From: Mixophyes australis
Taxonomy: Eukaryota; Chordata; Amphibia; Anura; Limnodynastidae
Direction of reading: 5' to 3'
DNA length: 64,000 nucleotides
Assembly: GCA_036250195.1 (NCBI GenBank)
Contig: JAVHZZ010000006.1
Coordinates: 185,565,850 to 185,629,849, forward strand
Below are positions 1-12,159 of this stretch, piece by piece. Position 1 is the first letter of the stretch. Every line of letters begins with the position of its first letter. Made by a program: the position numbers and the translations under genes. The notes below the pieces were generated by a model. It was not told where the DNA came from and ran no database searches. It saw only the letters and a list, made by a program, of their open reading frames with translations.

Positions 1-724
1 AGGCTGACAACCAAAATACACTTTAATCCTAGGAAAAAACCAACCCCTTGCTGAATGCACAGGAGCTCCTACCAAAACCCCTGTGCAGTTGGTATTAATA
101 AGCTGTTAAACTTGAAAACAAAACATTTTTGTAGGTGGTATTACTGGTCCCAGAAAATAAAAATATATTTATTTAATTGAACATTAAATCACCAGTGATC
201 ATCAGGCTGATGAAAATGACTAGCCTCTCTACAGCATCATGATAAGCTTACAGTATCTTGATACACTTTAAACATATCTTCATGCAGATACATTTAACAT
301 ACTATGTTGAGTTGCATGTAACTTAAGATATGTACATCCCAGAATGAACACAAAAGTGTGTGATCTTTTTTCCTGCATGCATTTTGCATCTACATTTTGG
401 ATGCAAATGAGTCTAACACTACATGAGGCCCATAGTTTTTAATTTTATATGAGCAAGGATATGATTAGTTTTATACTGTTGTACATCTTTTTGAGAAGCA
501 AATAAATACAGTGAATGCATATGTACTAGTTTGTTATATTGCTGCTAATCCTATAGCTGAAATTAAAGGTTACATACGATTTTGTATCTTTATCATCATC
601 GTCATCATCATCATCATCATCTATATATCTTTAGTAAAATGTCATAAGATGCAAATTGATTACTTATTGTTGCTAAATCATTTTGATTTTCTTTTACCTG
701 AAAAAAACTTTTATGATAGTTTAC
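1..724 (-). other. Intron 1 (partial) of keratin copy 1, with a TCA microsatellite
   Basis: This stretch matches the exon 1-proximal part of intron 1 in copy 2 (from 24525) and copy 3 (from 50769). The splice donor of exon 1 is the minus-strand GTAAAC at 724-719. A (TCA)n microsatellite at about 592-621 is longest here and shortest in copy 3. Exons 2-8 of this gene lie beyond the left edge. No coding sequence is seen. Confidence 0.8.
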
Positions 725-1390
725 CTGGTTCTGGAGGTCTGAAATAATTCTGAAGTACTGACTGGAGTCGGGAAATGAGCTGGGGGCATTGTTTGCATAC
801 CACTCACAGATCTTCTTCTCCAGTTGGGCATTTTCCTCTTCTAGAGCACTGACTTTATCCAGGTAGGATGATAAGCGATCATTCAATATCTGCATGGTTT
901 CCTTCTCATTGATATTGAGCAGGCTATCATTCTTCCAACCACCATGGCCTCCAGAGCTGTAATGTGTAGCATGACTATGGCCTCCATGATGATTGATAGA
1001 TGGGTGCTTGGAGACTGCTTTACAACTTGATCCACCATAGCCACTGAAAGCTTTGTGGTGGCCTTGATGATGGGACATATTAGATCCTCCATAATGGACT
1101 TTATGGAAGCCGCCATGATGAGAAAGATGTGATTTCTCATGATGGATCAAATGAGATACTCCTCCGACATGTGACAAATGGGAGCCTCCATGATGGGAAT
1201 TTTGAGAACCTCCATGACACAAGTTGTTGGAACTTCCATGATGGGACATATGTGATCCCTTTCCATAATGGGATCCTCCATGATGAGCTGTTGAAAAATG
1301 ACTCAACACTTTGGGACAATGCCCTCCTGTGTGGTAGCCTCCTTTCAGGGCTCGAATTGAAGAATAACTGTGCTTGGTGTTATGTCTCAT
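725..1390 (-). CDS. Type I keratin, copy 1: exon 1 only, His-rich head
   Basis: Exon 1 of an intermediate-filament keratin, 222 codons, cut by the window edge after intron 1 begins. Residues 1-160 form a head rich in His, Gly and Ser (35 His by my count, in short HHGGSH-like motifs). The type I helix-initiation motif begins at about residue 161 (NEKETMQ, then [12 protein letters not shown]). The exon ends at LQNQ followed by the donor GTAAAC, the standard type I position. I chose the ATG at 1390 (MRHNTKH): it has A at -3, and the codons upstream in frame contain no ATG. Type I keratins pair with type II partners to build cytoplasmic filaments of epithelia; the partner is not visible here. The rod part is identical in all three copies, while the head differs at several residues. 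Confidence 0.88.
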
Positions 1391-1479
1391 GGTGATGGTG
1401 GAGAGCAATGAAGTTGGAAACACAAATTACAGGATCTTAGTCTATGAATGAAGTGCTGTGTTGCCTGCTTTGGCTTTCA

Positions 1480-1486
1480 ATTTATA
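1480..1486 (-). promoter_or_regulatory. TATA box of keratin copy 1
   Basis: The minus strand reads TATAAAT, about 90 bp upstream of the start codon, so transcription would start about 60-65 bp before the ATG. An inverted CCAAT motif (ATTGG on the minus strand) lies further upstream near 1567-1575. Both are conserved in copies 2 and 3. Confidence 0.7.
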
Positions 1487-1855
1487 GATAGAGAAAGAGG
1501 CGTTGAAGAAATCTTGACAATCTTTATGTGCTTTTGCTAGCGTCATATATGGGTTCTGCATTATTGACCAATCAATTTTAGGTTGAACAACTGGGGTTTG
1601 TTTTTTTATAAGGAAAGTGCTTACGTAAGGTGGAGAGGGTCCTTGTACATTTATTATTATGCAGCACATCAGACATTTCCACACCCTGACAAACTACATA
1701 AACTTTAAGTTTATTTCAAGATGAAAAGTAATAAAATTATGACAAATTTTAATACCTGAGTAATACATTTATAGGGCATGCTTTACATGCTCTTTTACGA
1801 CCAGTGATTAAGGTGATGTTTTAATGAATGACTAAGAAAAACTAAAGACGAACTA

Positions 1856-1881
1856 TATCTATCTATCTATCTATCTATCTC
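1856..1881. repeat. (ATCT)n microsatellite
   Basis: About six tandem ATCT units. The equivalents in units B (near 26388) and C (near 52625) are shorter, as expected from replication slippage. Confidence 0.9.
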
Positions 1882-1920
1882 TGTGCCTATCTACATGAGT
1901 AAATGTTGTGTTGAAAGCTG

Positions 1921-2214
1921 TGTTTGTTAGGAGCTGGTTGCACTCACAAGCCTGTGACATTCCCTGGCTTGTGCATTAACAAACGTGCTCTCCTCTGAGT
2001 TGTGCACCCACACACCTGTGCCCTTCACTGTTTTGTGTAACCACACATCTGTGCCCTGCCCTGACTTTTGCTCACATAAACCTGTGCTCTTTCCTGAACT
2101 GAGCACCTACACACCTGTGTGCACCCCTTAACTTTACAACCAGACATGTGCCCTTCACTTACTTGTAAGCCAACAAAGATGTGCTATCCCCTGAATTGTG
2201 AACCAACACACATA
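1921..2214. repeat. 33-bp minisatellite, block 1, unit A
   Basis: Degenerate tandem units of about 33 bp built around 'TGTGCACCCACACACCTGTG' followed by a C/T-rich part. This is the same family as the larger block at 13261-14440. The BEL element is inserted inside this block; its target CCTGT is part of the repeat unit. Confidence 0.8.
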
Positions 2215-2219
2215 CCTGT

Positions 2220-2655
2220 TGTTCTGTCTTCACTATAATCTTCTCTTTAGCCTGAATATAATCAGACAGACAGCATAACCACTCCTACTTCAATGTTGTT
2301 TATTCAAGTAGTTAAGAATGTTATAATTCAAGTGGTAAATCTGTAATACAGAAATAAGGAAATACATTTACAACATGAACAACTGTATTGTAATGCAAAC
2401 ATGAAAACACACGACAAAAGTGCATAACTAGGGAGCAATCTTACCATTGATGCTGTGCTAAGGGGAGAGATATACTGCACATCTTGCTTCTAGCATTTAA
2501 TATCTAAAATGGAGGCCGTAGCTACCCATGGTGCTTTGGTGAATAAACTACAGAGGCTCTGAGAGTTCAATTTAAGTTAATACCAAGCTGACCACTAGAT
2601 GGAGTTTACACAGAATACATACATATATAAATACATAACTGCTGAAGGCATAACA
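2220..2655 (-). repeat. BEL LTR (3' LTR of the unit A element)
   Basis: 436 bp with TGTT...AACA ends. It matches the solo LTR in unit C (52975-53411), the ERV-split LTR in unit B (26743-26842 plus 36706-37041) and the right LTR in unit C (59601-60036). Confidence 0.88.
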
Positions 2656-2771
2656 CTCCCCGCCTGGTATAAATTGATGCCACCACTTAAGTCCTCCGAA
2701 GGTAACAACAAGATTAGCTCAGATACTGGTCTAAGAAATAACTTAGTCTCTCCGTGCTTGCAAATCTTGAC

Positions 2772-5700
2772 CTAGACCTTACGGACCTTCCCATCTTTGC
2801 TTGGGAATGTTTTGGTGACAAGACTTAAAGGCCACTCATTACGCTGTGATTGACAATCTCTGGCGAGCACAACGTCACCAAGTTTTAAGTTAGGTTTGGC
2901 AACTTGCCACTTGTCCCTTGATTGCAGCGTAGAGATGTACTGTCTCTTCCACCTGTCCCAGAAGGTGTTTGCAAGACTTTGTACTTGCCTCCATTGACGT
3001 TTATATAAGTCTTTGGTGTTGAACTCTCCAGGAGGAGGAGCATGAAGAGTCCCAGTTTTCTGGGAAAGAAGAGTGGTAGGAGTAAGCAGGAATGGGTCTT
3101 CTGGGTCATTAGAAACTGAAGTCAGAGGTCTAGCATTGACAATAACAGCCATTAAGGTTGTTAAACACTCGTGAGTGGGTCTTGCAGTTCCTACTTGTAA
3201 GAAGATGGAATCAAGGATTCTGCGAATTATACTGATCATTCTTTCCCAGGTCCCTCCCATATGAGAAGAATGAGGTGGGCTGAAGGTCCATGCACAACCC
3301 TGTTCACTAAGGTATCTCTGCACACCTTTCGTGTCAATGTTCGAGCAAATTTGTAGTTCTTTGGCTGCTCCAACAAAGTTAGTGCCTCTGTCGGAGCGGA
3401 TGTGTTTTATAGGACCACGGATGGCAATGAAACGTCTAAGAGCATTAATGAAACTTGAAGTGTCCATTGATTCTATGACTTCAATATGAACAGCTCTGAT
3501 AGCCATACAGGTGAATACAACTGCCCAGCGCTTACTGCTCGCAGTCGCCCCTCTTGTATGTCGGGTGATGACAGTCCAGGGACCAAATACATCAAGACGA
3601 ACGCTAGAAAAGGGAGGTTCTGTACTAAGCCTGTCTGCTGGAAGATTGCCCATTTTCTGAGTTTGAGAAGTACCACGAAGTCTGCGACAAGTGATACATT
3701 TGAAGATTATGTTACTTACACGTCGTTTTTCTCCAATAATCCAGAACCCAGCTGATCGTAGAGCCCCTTCGGTAAATAATCGTCCCTGATGTTTGTCTTC
3801 ATTGTGATAGTGTTGCACAATTAAAGAAGTAACGTGGTGACTTCCAGGAATGATTAATGGATGTTTCTCATTGGATTCTAAGTTTGCTTCTTCAAGGCGA
3901 CCTCCTACTCTCAGCAAATTATGCTTGTCAAGGAATGGGTCTATCTTCTTCATTACGCTGTCTCTAAGAATAGGTTTTCCACTGGTAATACAGTCAATCT
4001 CTCTAGTATAGGCTTGACGTTGCACAACACGGATAATGAGGTTCTTGGATTGTTGTGTCTCTGTTACTATGTAAGTAATTTGACAGTGATGGCAACCCTT
4101 ACATCCATTTGCATTTACATGTGTGGCATTTTTAAATGACCGAGCTATGTGGATTAGGCAAGTTAAAGCTCTGACAAGCGATTTCCAAGTTGAGAACCTT
4201 TGAAATCTGTGAGGCTCGAATTGACAATCTGAAATTGTGGTATGGATTGTAGTCACTTGTGTACGGATTTCAACATCTGAGTCTGCGTCTACTAACTCAA
4301 ATGTGTGGCTTTCTGGATTGCTCCAATCTGCTTTGTACAAGAATTCAGATCCTGTGAGCCATGAAGTGTCTTTAAGGAGATTGGCTGTGACAGCTCTTGT
4401 AGCGTGGTCTGCAGCATTGTGGACAGTAGATACATAATGCCACTGTTTTGGATTGGTAGATCTCCTAATCCGTAGCACTCGATTGCTGACATAAACATGA
4501 AATCGTCTGGTCTCATTGTTAATGTAGCCTAACACTACTTTACTGTCTGTGTAGAATTCTGCTTCTGCAAGCTTAATAGGCAACTCTGATGCGATGTGTT
4601 CAGCTAAGTCAACAGCTAGTACTGCAGCACAAAGTTCCAGTCTGGGTACGGTGTGCTCTGGTTGTGGTGCTAACTTTGCTTTGCCCATAACAAACCCGAT
4701 ATGACATTGTCCTTTTATGTCCACAGTTTTAAGATATTCAACAGCTGCTACTGCTTTAACTGAAGCATCAGAGAATACACAGAGTCTCTGGTTCTGTACC
4801 TCTGTATCTTTGAGGATGAGAGCTATCTCAGCATGGCCATTCTCAAATATTTTGTCTATGAAATGGAAGAAGTGATTTGTTATATCTGGCTTCAAGTAAA
4901 AGTTACTTTTAAGTGAAGAGAAGCGTTTAAGTACTTGTTCTCTGTTGTTAGGTAGGCAAGATCTGTGGGTTCTAAAGGGTAGAGGTGCAACACAGCTGCT
5001 TGCCTCATCTTTGACTAGTTCATTCTGCATTATTCCTAAGAATTGTTTGTCCTCAATTGACATTGCCACCTGATCATCCTTCTGTGTTCTTTGGAAGACT
5101 GTGCACCCTAGATGATCTTGGTAGTTGTCACAGACGTGATTGTCACTAGAGGAGTCTATGACAGGACAGTGTGGCAATTCTTTTATGAGAAAGCGATTGT
5201 GACATAGTTGGAAAATAGAAGGACGTCCATTTCCCAAGGTATGAGTAAGCATGCTGTTAACAGAAGATAGTCTGTGTACGTTTCCCAGACATACATCTAC
5301 TATTATGACCCATCCCAGATCTAGTCCTTGAGCATACGGTGCATTGTATGGACCGTTGATCTGGCTTCTGACTTTGTGGACCCCTAAGATATCTCTCCCT
5401 ATGAGTAGAATTATCTGTGCTTGAGGGTCCAGTTCTGGTAACAGGTGTGCTATACGTTTCAAGTGTGCATGATGAATAGCTGCATCTGGTGTAGGAATTT
5501 CAGACCTGTTATCTGGGATCTGGTTGCACTTAGTGATAGTTGGTTAGGGAAGACAAGTCTTTCCGTCCATGGACTCAACTTGATAGCCAGTAGCTCTCCT
5601 CCCTGTTGTCTCAAAACTCCCTGCACAAGTCTTTAAGGAGTAAGGAGTGTTGGGTCCTCTGATACTAAAGATTTCAAAGAAGGTTGATCTGGCTAGAGAG

Positions 5701-6662
5701 TTGTTACTTTGATCATCTAGGATTGCATAGAGTTTGACAGGTTTGTCTGGCTGGCCCTTTGGGTAGACTCTTACTAAACAGATATTGGAACAAAATCTGC
5801 CGCTTATGGCTTCTTTGCAGACTTCAGTACATTGTGAAGTGATCTCTAGTGTGACTGTTGTAGTGTTCCTTCCCTCTCCACTGTGCTCCCCACCATGCTC
5901 GGTGTCACCTTGACTGTGTAATAAAGTCCATAGGGGAGGCCCAGGGTGTAGAGCTGTGTTGTGATCTGTGCTGTTGCACTCTGTGCAGTTAACACTGACC
6001 TTACAGTCCTTGGCGAAGTGGGATGTTGAAGAGCAGCACTTGTAGCAGATGTCGTTTTCTCGAAGGAAGCCTTTGCGGTTCTCCAGGGACTTCTCTCTGA
6101 AGGTTCTGCATTTCAGGAGAGGATGTGGTCTCCGATGTAGAGGGCACTGTTTGCTAGGATCCTTGTCTTTAGTCTCTTGACTGATATATCTGGAAGACCT
6201 GTGGAAGGAATCTGGAGGATACACATTAGTCTTGGGAACTGCAACTGATGTTTTGCGTGGGCTAGGTAGTATTGGGGTAGCACCTGATAGGGTAAAGGCA
6301 AAACTAGGATCGTTTCTGACCTTAGCTAGCTGGTGTACAAAGTCCACAAAAACAGAGAATGGGGGAAATGGCACATTGTTCCGCTGTTTGTATTTGGAGC
6401 TATGGGTGACCCATTGTTCCTGCAGATTGTAAGGTAGCTTTTGAACTATGGGGTTAATGTCTCTGGCTGTGTCACGGTAGGCAAGTCCTGGTAAGTCTCC
6501 TTCAGACTTGGCTACTTGAAGCTCCATTAATAAGTCACTCAGTTCTCTAAGTCTCTGGTAGCCATTGTTAGGTAATATAGGGAAATCATCAATTCTTTTG
6601 AATAGTGCACCTTCTATTGCTTCTGGTGAGCCATAACATTCATCAAGTCTATCCCAGATCAT
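2772..6662 (-). pseudogene. BEL/Pao gag-pol polyprotein (DUF1759, zinc knuckles, protease, RNase H, integrase), RT core deleted
   Basis: One reading frame from 6662 down to 2772, interrupted by a TAA at about 5544-5546 and ended early by a TAG at 2772-2774; unit C has sense codons at both places. In order: a DUF1759-type gag part (WDRL, ECYGSPE), Cys/His zinc knuckles (CYKCC, NCTEC), an aspartic protease with LDDQSN, an RNase H domain (FSDAS, FYTDSK, NAADHA), an HHCC zinc site, an integrase core (LDVFGP, SDRGTNF, GTWERM) and a C-terminal domain. Between NGHAE and the RNase H start (near 4800-4830) the whole RT fingers/palm is absent: no YVDD-like motif, about 370 residues short of the family layout, yet the frame continues. 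The stops make it a pseudogene. Confidence 0.85.
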
Positions 6663-7366
6663 TTTAAGGCCAGACTCTGGTCATACCTGCTAGGATTGTC
6701 TGTTTCCAGCCGGCTTGTGTCATGCCACTTTTGTCTGTAGGAGGCGCTGCCTTTGTTGTAGTTTACAGACTCAAACTCTTGGTGTGGGGGAGGGATGTCC
6801 CTCGTGGGTTCACCTTGTGTAGAATTCTCTTGCTTGTAAATTTGCGGTTTGTTGTTCACATGTGGTTGCACTGTACAGCGTGTTAGACTTTTTTCACTGA
6901 TAAAGTCTGTTTGCATACCTTGTGCTTATGGAGGGTTGCTACTCATTTTGGAGACTTGATGGACATATTCCGATGTGCGTTGCAGTGGATCTTGGGATCC
7001 TAGCTCTGAGTCAAGTACATTGATGGTGCCTTTTATATCAGGGCGATCTGCAGTCTCCAAGAAGTCTGCTTCAGCAATGGCAGCTGCGGCTTCCTTTTCT
7101 GCTGCAAGCTTTTCCATAATTGCCTCTAAGCGTAATTTCTCTACTGTCATTTCTGCCTCCTGACGTGATTTCTCTGCCTCCAAGCGTGATTTCTCTATTG
7201 TCATTTCTGCCTTCTGACGTGATTTCTTTATTTTCAATTGCATTTCTTGCTCTGCAAAGTTGGAGCGTACTTTCGCGGCAACAGCTTTTGCGCGGGCAAT
7301 GATGGCTGCATTGGTGACACAGGTTTGAGACCTTGTTTTGTATGAAGGTGTCGTTTTCTGTGACAT
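6659..7366 (-). pseudogene. BEL/Pao gag N-terminus (coiled coil), broken
   Basis: Begins at ATG 7366 (MSQKTTPSYKTRSQ), followed by an Ala/Lys/Glu-rich coiled coil with repeated KSRQEAEMT/KSRLEAE units, typical of BEL/Pao Gag N-termini. A TAA near 6926 interrupts it where unit C has GAA. The frame then reopens and ends at a TGA at 6659, where the downstream frame (ATG 6662) takes over in another phase. Unit C shares this junction, so an ancestral one-base loss in the A-run is the simplest explanation. The N-terminal half of the DUF1759 region also seems missing compared with typical family members (inference). Confidence 0.75.
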
Positions 7367-7710
7367 GATGTTGAGAGGTAGGTGTTTGACTGTATAGAGA
7401 TCACTATATTGCAGTATACAGGTAACTGCATATACTGAGTGCCAGTTTCTGGGAAGTCAGAGTGTTGGCTCCTTTAAGGAGGTGCTTGACTATGCAGGAA
7501 CTGCTTTATTGCTGAATCAGGATGGCTGCACTGACAATTTGTAGGTTTCTGTGAAGTCAAGTGGCTGCACTCCTCTTGCTGAGTGGCCACTGTGTTGCAG
7601 ACTGTGTAGAAAACTGCTGAGTTTGTCATATGCAGATAACTGAGCTGGCAGTGTAGCAGGTCTGTTAATCTGAATATATGTGTTCCACTTGCTGACAGCC
7701 AATGTTTTAC

Positions 7711-7843
7711 TGTTCTGTCTTCACTATAATCTTCTCTTTAGCCTGAATATAATCAGACAGACAGCATAACCACTCCTACTTCAATGTTGTTTATTCAAGT
7801 AGTTAAGAATGTTATAATTCAAGTGGTAAAACTGTAATACAGA
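7711..7843 (-). repeat. Truncated right LTR (5' LTR) of the unit A BEL
   Basis: The first 133 bp (plus-strand order) of the BEL LTR, broken at 'aatacag|acctcc'. The junction shares 2-3 bp with both parents, which suggests a microhomology deletion. Confidence 0.85.
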
Positions 7844-8628
7844 CCTCCAAGGGTGAGCTTATGTCCTATTTTAGGATGGAGTTTTGACACCTGAATAGAG
7901 TTCTAGGAACCGCTTAGCACATTGTCTTAAACATAGGTGATGGCTTGCTATATTTTATATAGACAAATATAATTCAGTTTCAAAATGCAACTTATAATCA
8001 ATAAAATAGCAATCAACCACATATTTATAAATAGCATGATAAAGAGTAGCACATACCTCGAATAAAGCTGTCTGTCACTCCGGGAAATCTGAGGAAATTA
8101 GTATCAGCTCACATACTATACAGGACCTATAGATGGTTGGTATCTGGAGACTTGTAAATTTATACTGGATTTATTAATAATAAAATTGGGTCTGTGTGAC
8201 ACTCCCCAGGAATGTTACTTTAGCATTGGGTATGAAACAGAGATGTACATAGTGTTTGTTAAACTGTGTAACTGGTTCCACCCCTTCCGATGCCCAACCC
8301 CCCGGAGTAGAGGAAAGTTGACAAAGTGTCTTTAAACAATGAGAACACTTACAAGAAATTGTCAGTCTTTTGAGAATTCAATCAACATTGATAAGCTGTC
8401 CATCTTCCGAGCCAATTTTCCCTTGGTGCGGATTATACAACTCACATGTAAGTTTAAATTCTGATCCTTTCTCTTTTTATTTCACATGTTTTGCATATGT
8501 ATGTCATGTCATCTTAATTGTTTTTATAACATGTAATCATTAAACTTTTTTATATATTAAATCTAAAAATTCAATAAGTGAACGAATTCATGGCCTTACA
8601 TGAAGAAGATTGCTTGACCATGGTAACC
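7844..8628. other. Unit A spacer: empty SINE site, no gene recognised
   Basis: Homologous to 37371-38470 (unit B) and 60370-61450 (unit C). At about 8009-8025 it shows the pre-integration site of the SINE present in B and C ('aatagcaatcaacc' here). No coding potential was recognised. Confidence 0.7.
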
Positions 8629-9240
8629 CTTTAAATTAGAGATGGGCGTGCTCAGTTTGCCGAGATCCGAGCCCGAACTATCCGAGTACCTAGCCTAGCA
8701 GGCTCGGTATTCTCCCGGACGTTCGGTATCGAAATCAAGGCAAAACGTCATTGTGACTTATTCGTATTTCTGAGCTTGGTTCTCGCAAGATTTGAAAAGC
8801 ATGAATACCAGCCTCCACAGCAATCCATCGCCATTTGACAGAGGGAGAGAGCAGGGTTAGGTCACAGGCTGTATTAGAGCAGGGACAGAGCAATAATTGT
8901 ACACCTTATTCTTTGTATTATTCTTTCATTTCTAATCTATTCAATTCTATTATTAATTCAAATTCTATTGGCAATTGTTAGAGCAGGAAGAGAGGAGGAT
9001 AGAGGCTTATTTTTCAATTTTTTGCACTACAAGTGCTTTGGGGTCTCCCATATTCCCCAGTGTGAAACACTAATTTTTCTGGCTGTCACAAAAAGTCATA
9101 TTTGTCAGTAGTATTTATCGAATACAATTTTTTGCACTACAAGTGCTTTGGGCTCATTAAAATGGATTCAAAGCAGTCCACATATGAGCAGAATCAGCAT
9201 GCAGGTGCTGGCAAGCCTATGTAAAAGTACATAGTCTTTT

Positions 9241-9883
9241 TAAATTGTCAGGTGCTGTCTCAGCACTGACACTTGGTGCAGGAGACGGACACCTGCACCT
9301 TCTCAGCAACCACCTCCTGTTGCCTAGCAGCGGGACACTATCTCTGATCACCTGTCTGTAGCCAGCATGTCTTACCGCCAAAATCTCCCTAACCCAATCA
9401 GGAGGCACCTTAGGGTATATAAAGTAGCCTCTGACACATGTCTAGTGCCAGAGTATTTGATATTCAGCCTTGCTCCAGCGTTTGTTCCTGTGTTGCTGTT
9501 AATTTGGATTCTGACCCCGGCTTGTTTCTGACTTCTCTTTTGGTTCCTGATTCTGGCTTAGAGTGATATTTGGTATTGACCCGGCTTCCTGACCTTTCTC
9601 CTGCTTCTGATTTGGATATATCCGGTCATATGGTTTTGACCCGGCTTGCTGACTACTCTTCCATCCTGCCTCCTGGTGGGCTGTCACCGCTGCCTCATTT
9701 GTTACCTCACCAGCTGACTGATACTGAGGGCTGCGACCTGCACGTCCCTTGCAGCGAAGTCCATACCTCCTTGCGGGGGTTCCTGGTGAAAACCAGGAAC
9801 GTTTTAGACACCGCGCATCTGTACTCAGTAGCGCCAACTGCTGGCAGGTATCATCAATTCCACCTAGTGATTCTGACATAAAT
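9241..9883. mobile_element. Solo LTR (unassigned LTR retrotransposon) nested in the hAT element
   Basis: 9246-9878, 633 bp, beginning TGTCAGG and ending CTGACA, flanked by the 5-bp duplication TAAAT at 9241-9245 and 9879-9883. It contains a plausible promoter ('gggtatataaag' near 9414-9425). No internal retroviral sequence is present. The TG...CA ends and 5-bp duplication fit a Ty3/gypsy-type or similar LTR; the family is not determined. Confidence 0.82.
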
Positions 9884-9985
9884 CAGGGCAAGAAACTCAC
9901 ACAAAAAAAAAAATGACCGTGTTGAAGCGAAAAAGAAGTGTAATTGAGGGCAAGCTAACTGCCAATAAAAATTTTTTTTGCCAAC

Positions 9986-10513
9986 ATGCCATTCTACACA
10001 CGCAATGGCAAAGAAAGAATGAGCCCTTGGCCTTTCTCTATTAGTGGCAAATTAAAAAATGTTATTGAGCCTTCTTCTTGTACGGTCACTAACAGTGGTG
10101 CACAACTACTGTTACGCATCAAAGCCGAACTGCAAGAAAACAGTAAGGCATTAGAGGATAATGTATACTCTGAATCAGAAATGACAACAATCCCTGTGGA
10201 GAGTCCATCCACCAGTGGTATGTCTAATTGTGAGCATTCTGTTAGTGTACCCATAAAGAAGGGCCCTTTCAGCAGTTCTGCTGATATGTGCCTGAACAGC
10301 CCGAGTGTAGCCAGTGATACACCAAGTGAGGATGACACTTTGGAATTAGAAGAGGATGAGGGGGAGATTTGGGTAGCCAATGAGGGCGCTGATTTGGATG
10401 CGGTTGATTGTGTAAGTCCTGCGCCAGTGGCAGCAGGGTGGCACCAGTGGCAGCAGTTCTGGAACGTGAGGTTCTGGCACCAATTTGCACTTTCCAAACA
10501 CAAGCAGGGATGA
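9986..10513 (+). other. Open frame of unknown nature inside the hAT element
   Basis: A 175-codon frame rich in Ser, Glu and Asp in its second half (SEDDTLELEEDEGE near residue 115). I recognise no domain. It may be a decayed accessory or N-terminal transposon ORF, or chance; no splice or promoter evidence supports expression. Confidence 0.25.
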
Positions 10514-11722
10514 CGCAGTTGGCAGACCACAACAGTTTGACATCTGGGCTGATTTGAGGGATTTGACAAAAAAATGTGTGACCTTGCCCATAACTCCAAC
10601 CAATCCTACTATTAACATGCAAAGGATGGTGGAGGGCCTAGCAGGGATTAAACTGTATTTTTCCTAATTTGCACTAATAAGGTTTGGGTGTAATATACAC
10701 CCAAAGACGAGTGCTCAATTGCTAAGAGTCATTGATGAAGAGGAAGACAAGCAGGCTTGTCTATAGAATTTACAGGCAAATTCTACTGCGTTATATAGGT
10801 AACACCCAAAGAGAAGAGCTCCATTGCTCCATTGCTAATTGTAATTGCTGAAATAGAAATAATAGGGCTGACAGTCTTGGTCTAAATCTGCAGTTACATT
10901 TTATTGTACCATAACTCACTCAGAAACAGGAGAGGTGGCAGGGTTCAGTGCTAATCTTCCTCAAACAATACTAATTCATCCCACCATCATAGAAGTCTGT
11001 GTACTATAATGTAATTGCCGATAATGGCCTTCCAAATGGAATTAATAGTTCATTTTAGGGCAGAGCTGTCAAGATTTTTAGGCAATTCTTTTACAGCAGA
11101 GCAAATATCAAAATGTTGTGCGGACTCATCTGCATCACCACTGGGTGTCTTGGGAAAGCAATTTTTTTTTACAAAAAGCAGTTGCCAGAGAAACTGAAGG
11201 AGAAGACGTCCAAACAAGATGTTGATAGCTTTTGGATCCTTGAGAAGCAAACTAAGTATTTAATCTACAATTAAAATATAGTTAGCACATTTACTTTGTT
11301 TTATTTCACACGTTAAATTTCTGTAGCTCCTCGTTAAAATGTATTATTAAGGCAATCACTTGACTCAAGCTAACCGTGTCTGCACTCTCTTCACAGGTGA
11401 CTACTTCGCTGGAATAAAGTACATTCCCCTCAAATGCTAGTCTTCTTGCAGCTGCTGCATTCTCCTACATGCTGTTGCAGAAACCAGAAATTGACCCTAA
11501 ATTTTTTCGGGACACAAACAGCATCGCCTGCATGTCATTTTTAAAAAGTTTTGTAACACCAAGCTGATTGTGTGTGCAAAACAGGAAGTGTGATGAAATT
11601 CAACCCCGCTGTAATGCTTGAACAATATTGGTGAAGGCGAATGACCAACCCAGTGGGCTGTCACAATCATATAATCATATAATCTTTAGTTTGCCCAGTT
11701 CCGCTTGCACACATATCTGTGG

Positions 11723-12159
11723 TTAAGTGACAGTGGGTAGAATGGCATTTTGTAGCCCAATAATTACATTTTTATGAACTTTCTGGTAGAGGTGAGGAAT
11801 AGCTTTTCTAGTAAAATGGTGTTGTGATAGAATTTGGTAAAAGGGACAGAAGACCTCAAGTAACTGTCTAAAACCAGCTGCATTAATAATGGACATTGGA
11901 CGCAGATCTATTACTAGCATAGTCCTTATGGCATCTGTGATCTGCTTTGCGACTGGGTGACAGATTTCATACTTGCTTCCTCTTGCAAAGGATTGTTTAA
12001 CTGTAAATTATTGGTTCTGGGGATATTGATGATGAAGGTGTTGGGGGGGGTAGATTGCAGGTGCTGGGATGTAGATGAGAGAAGGGAGGCAGATGATGCT
12101 GGACTGCTTGTTGTTATTTTTTTTAACCCAAGTTTCTGATTTTCCCACCAGCTTTCCAA
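11723..12159 (-). pseudogene. hAT transposase fragment
   Basis: The minus strand encodes a stretch resembling the N-terminal half of ZBED-type hAT transposases: VIDLRPMSI, then GFRQLLEVFCPFY, SQHHFTRKAIP and LYQKVHKNVI, matching the family pattern DLRPxSxVxxxGFxxLL...P.Y..PSR..F. A Ser/Thr-rich linker lies upstream (11926-12159) in a different frame (split at about 11921-11926). No intact BED zinc finger, catalytic core or C-terminal dimerisation region was found, so the element cannot make transposase. Confidence 0.65.

Larger units (their letters stand above)
2215..7843 (-). mobile_element. BEL/Pao LTR retrotransposon, unit A copy, RT-deleted
   Basis: A minus-strand BEL/Pao element. The left LTR (3' LTR of the element) is complete at 2220-2655 (436 bp, TGTT...AACA), next to target duplication CCTGT at 2215-2219. 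The internal region is 2656-7710 with a G-rich polypurine tract abutting the left LTR. The right LTR starts at 7711 but stops after 133 bp at about 7843, where it fuses to flanking DNA that in units B and C lies about 0.6 kb beyond the LTR. A deletion therefore removed the LTR end, the right target duplication and some flank. The order gag, protease, RNase H, integrase on one strand is that of BEL/Pao, but the reverse transcriptase core is missing. Confidence 0.88.

Noticed and set aside
1391..1423. Upstream extension of the keratin frame (11 codons before MRHN)
   Set aside because: The extension contains no ATG. The ATG at 1390, conserved in all copies, has a good context.
7120..7302. Plus-strand repeats (VISLLSFLP) opposite the BEL gag coiled coil
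   Set aside because: Shadow frame of the repeated coiled-coil codons on the minus strand.
11015..11197. Plus-strand frame with a kinase- or exonuclease-like feel
   Set aside because: No recognisable motif, located within decayed hAT sequence, and overlapped by an equally long frame on the other strand.
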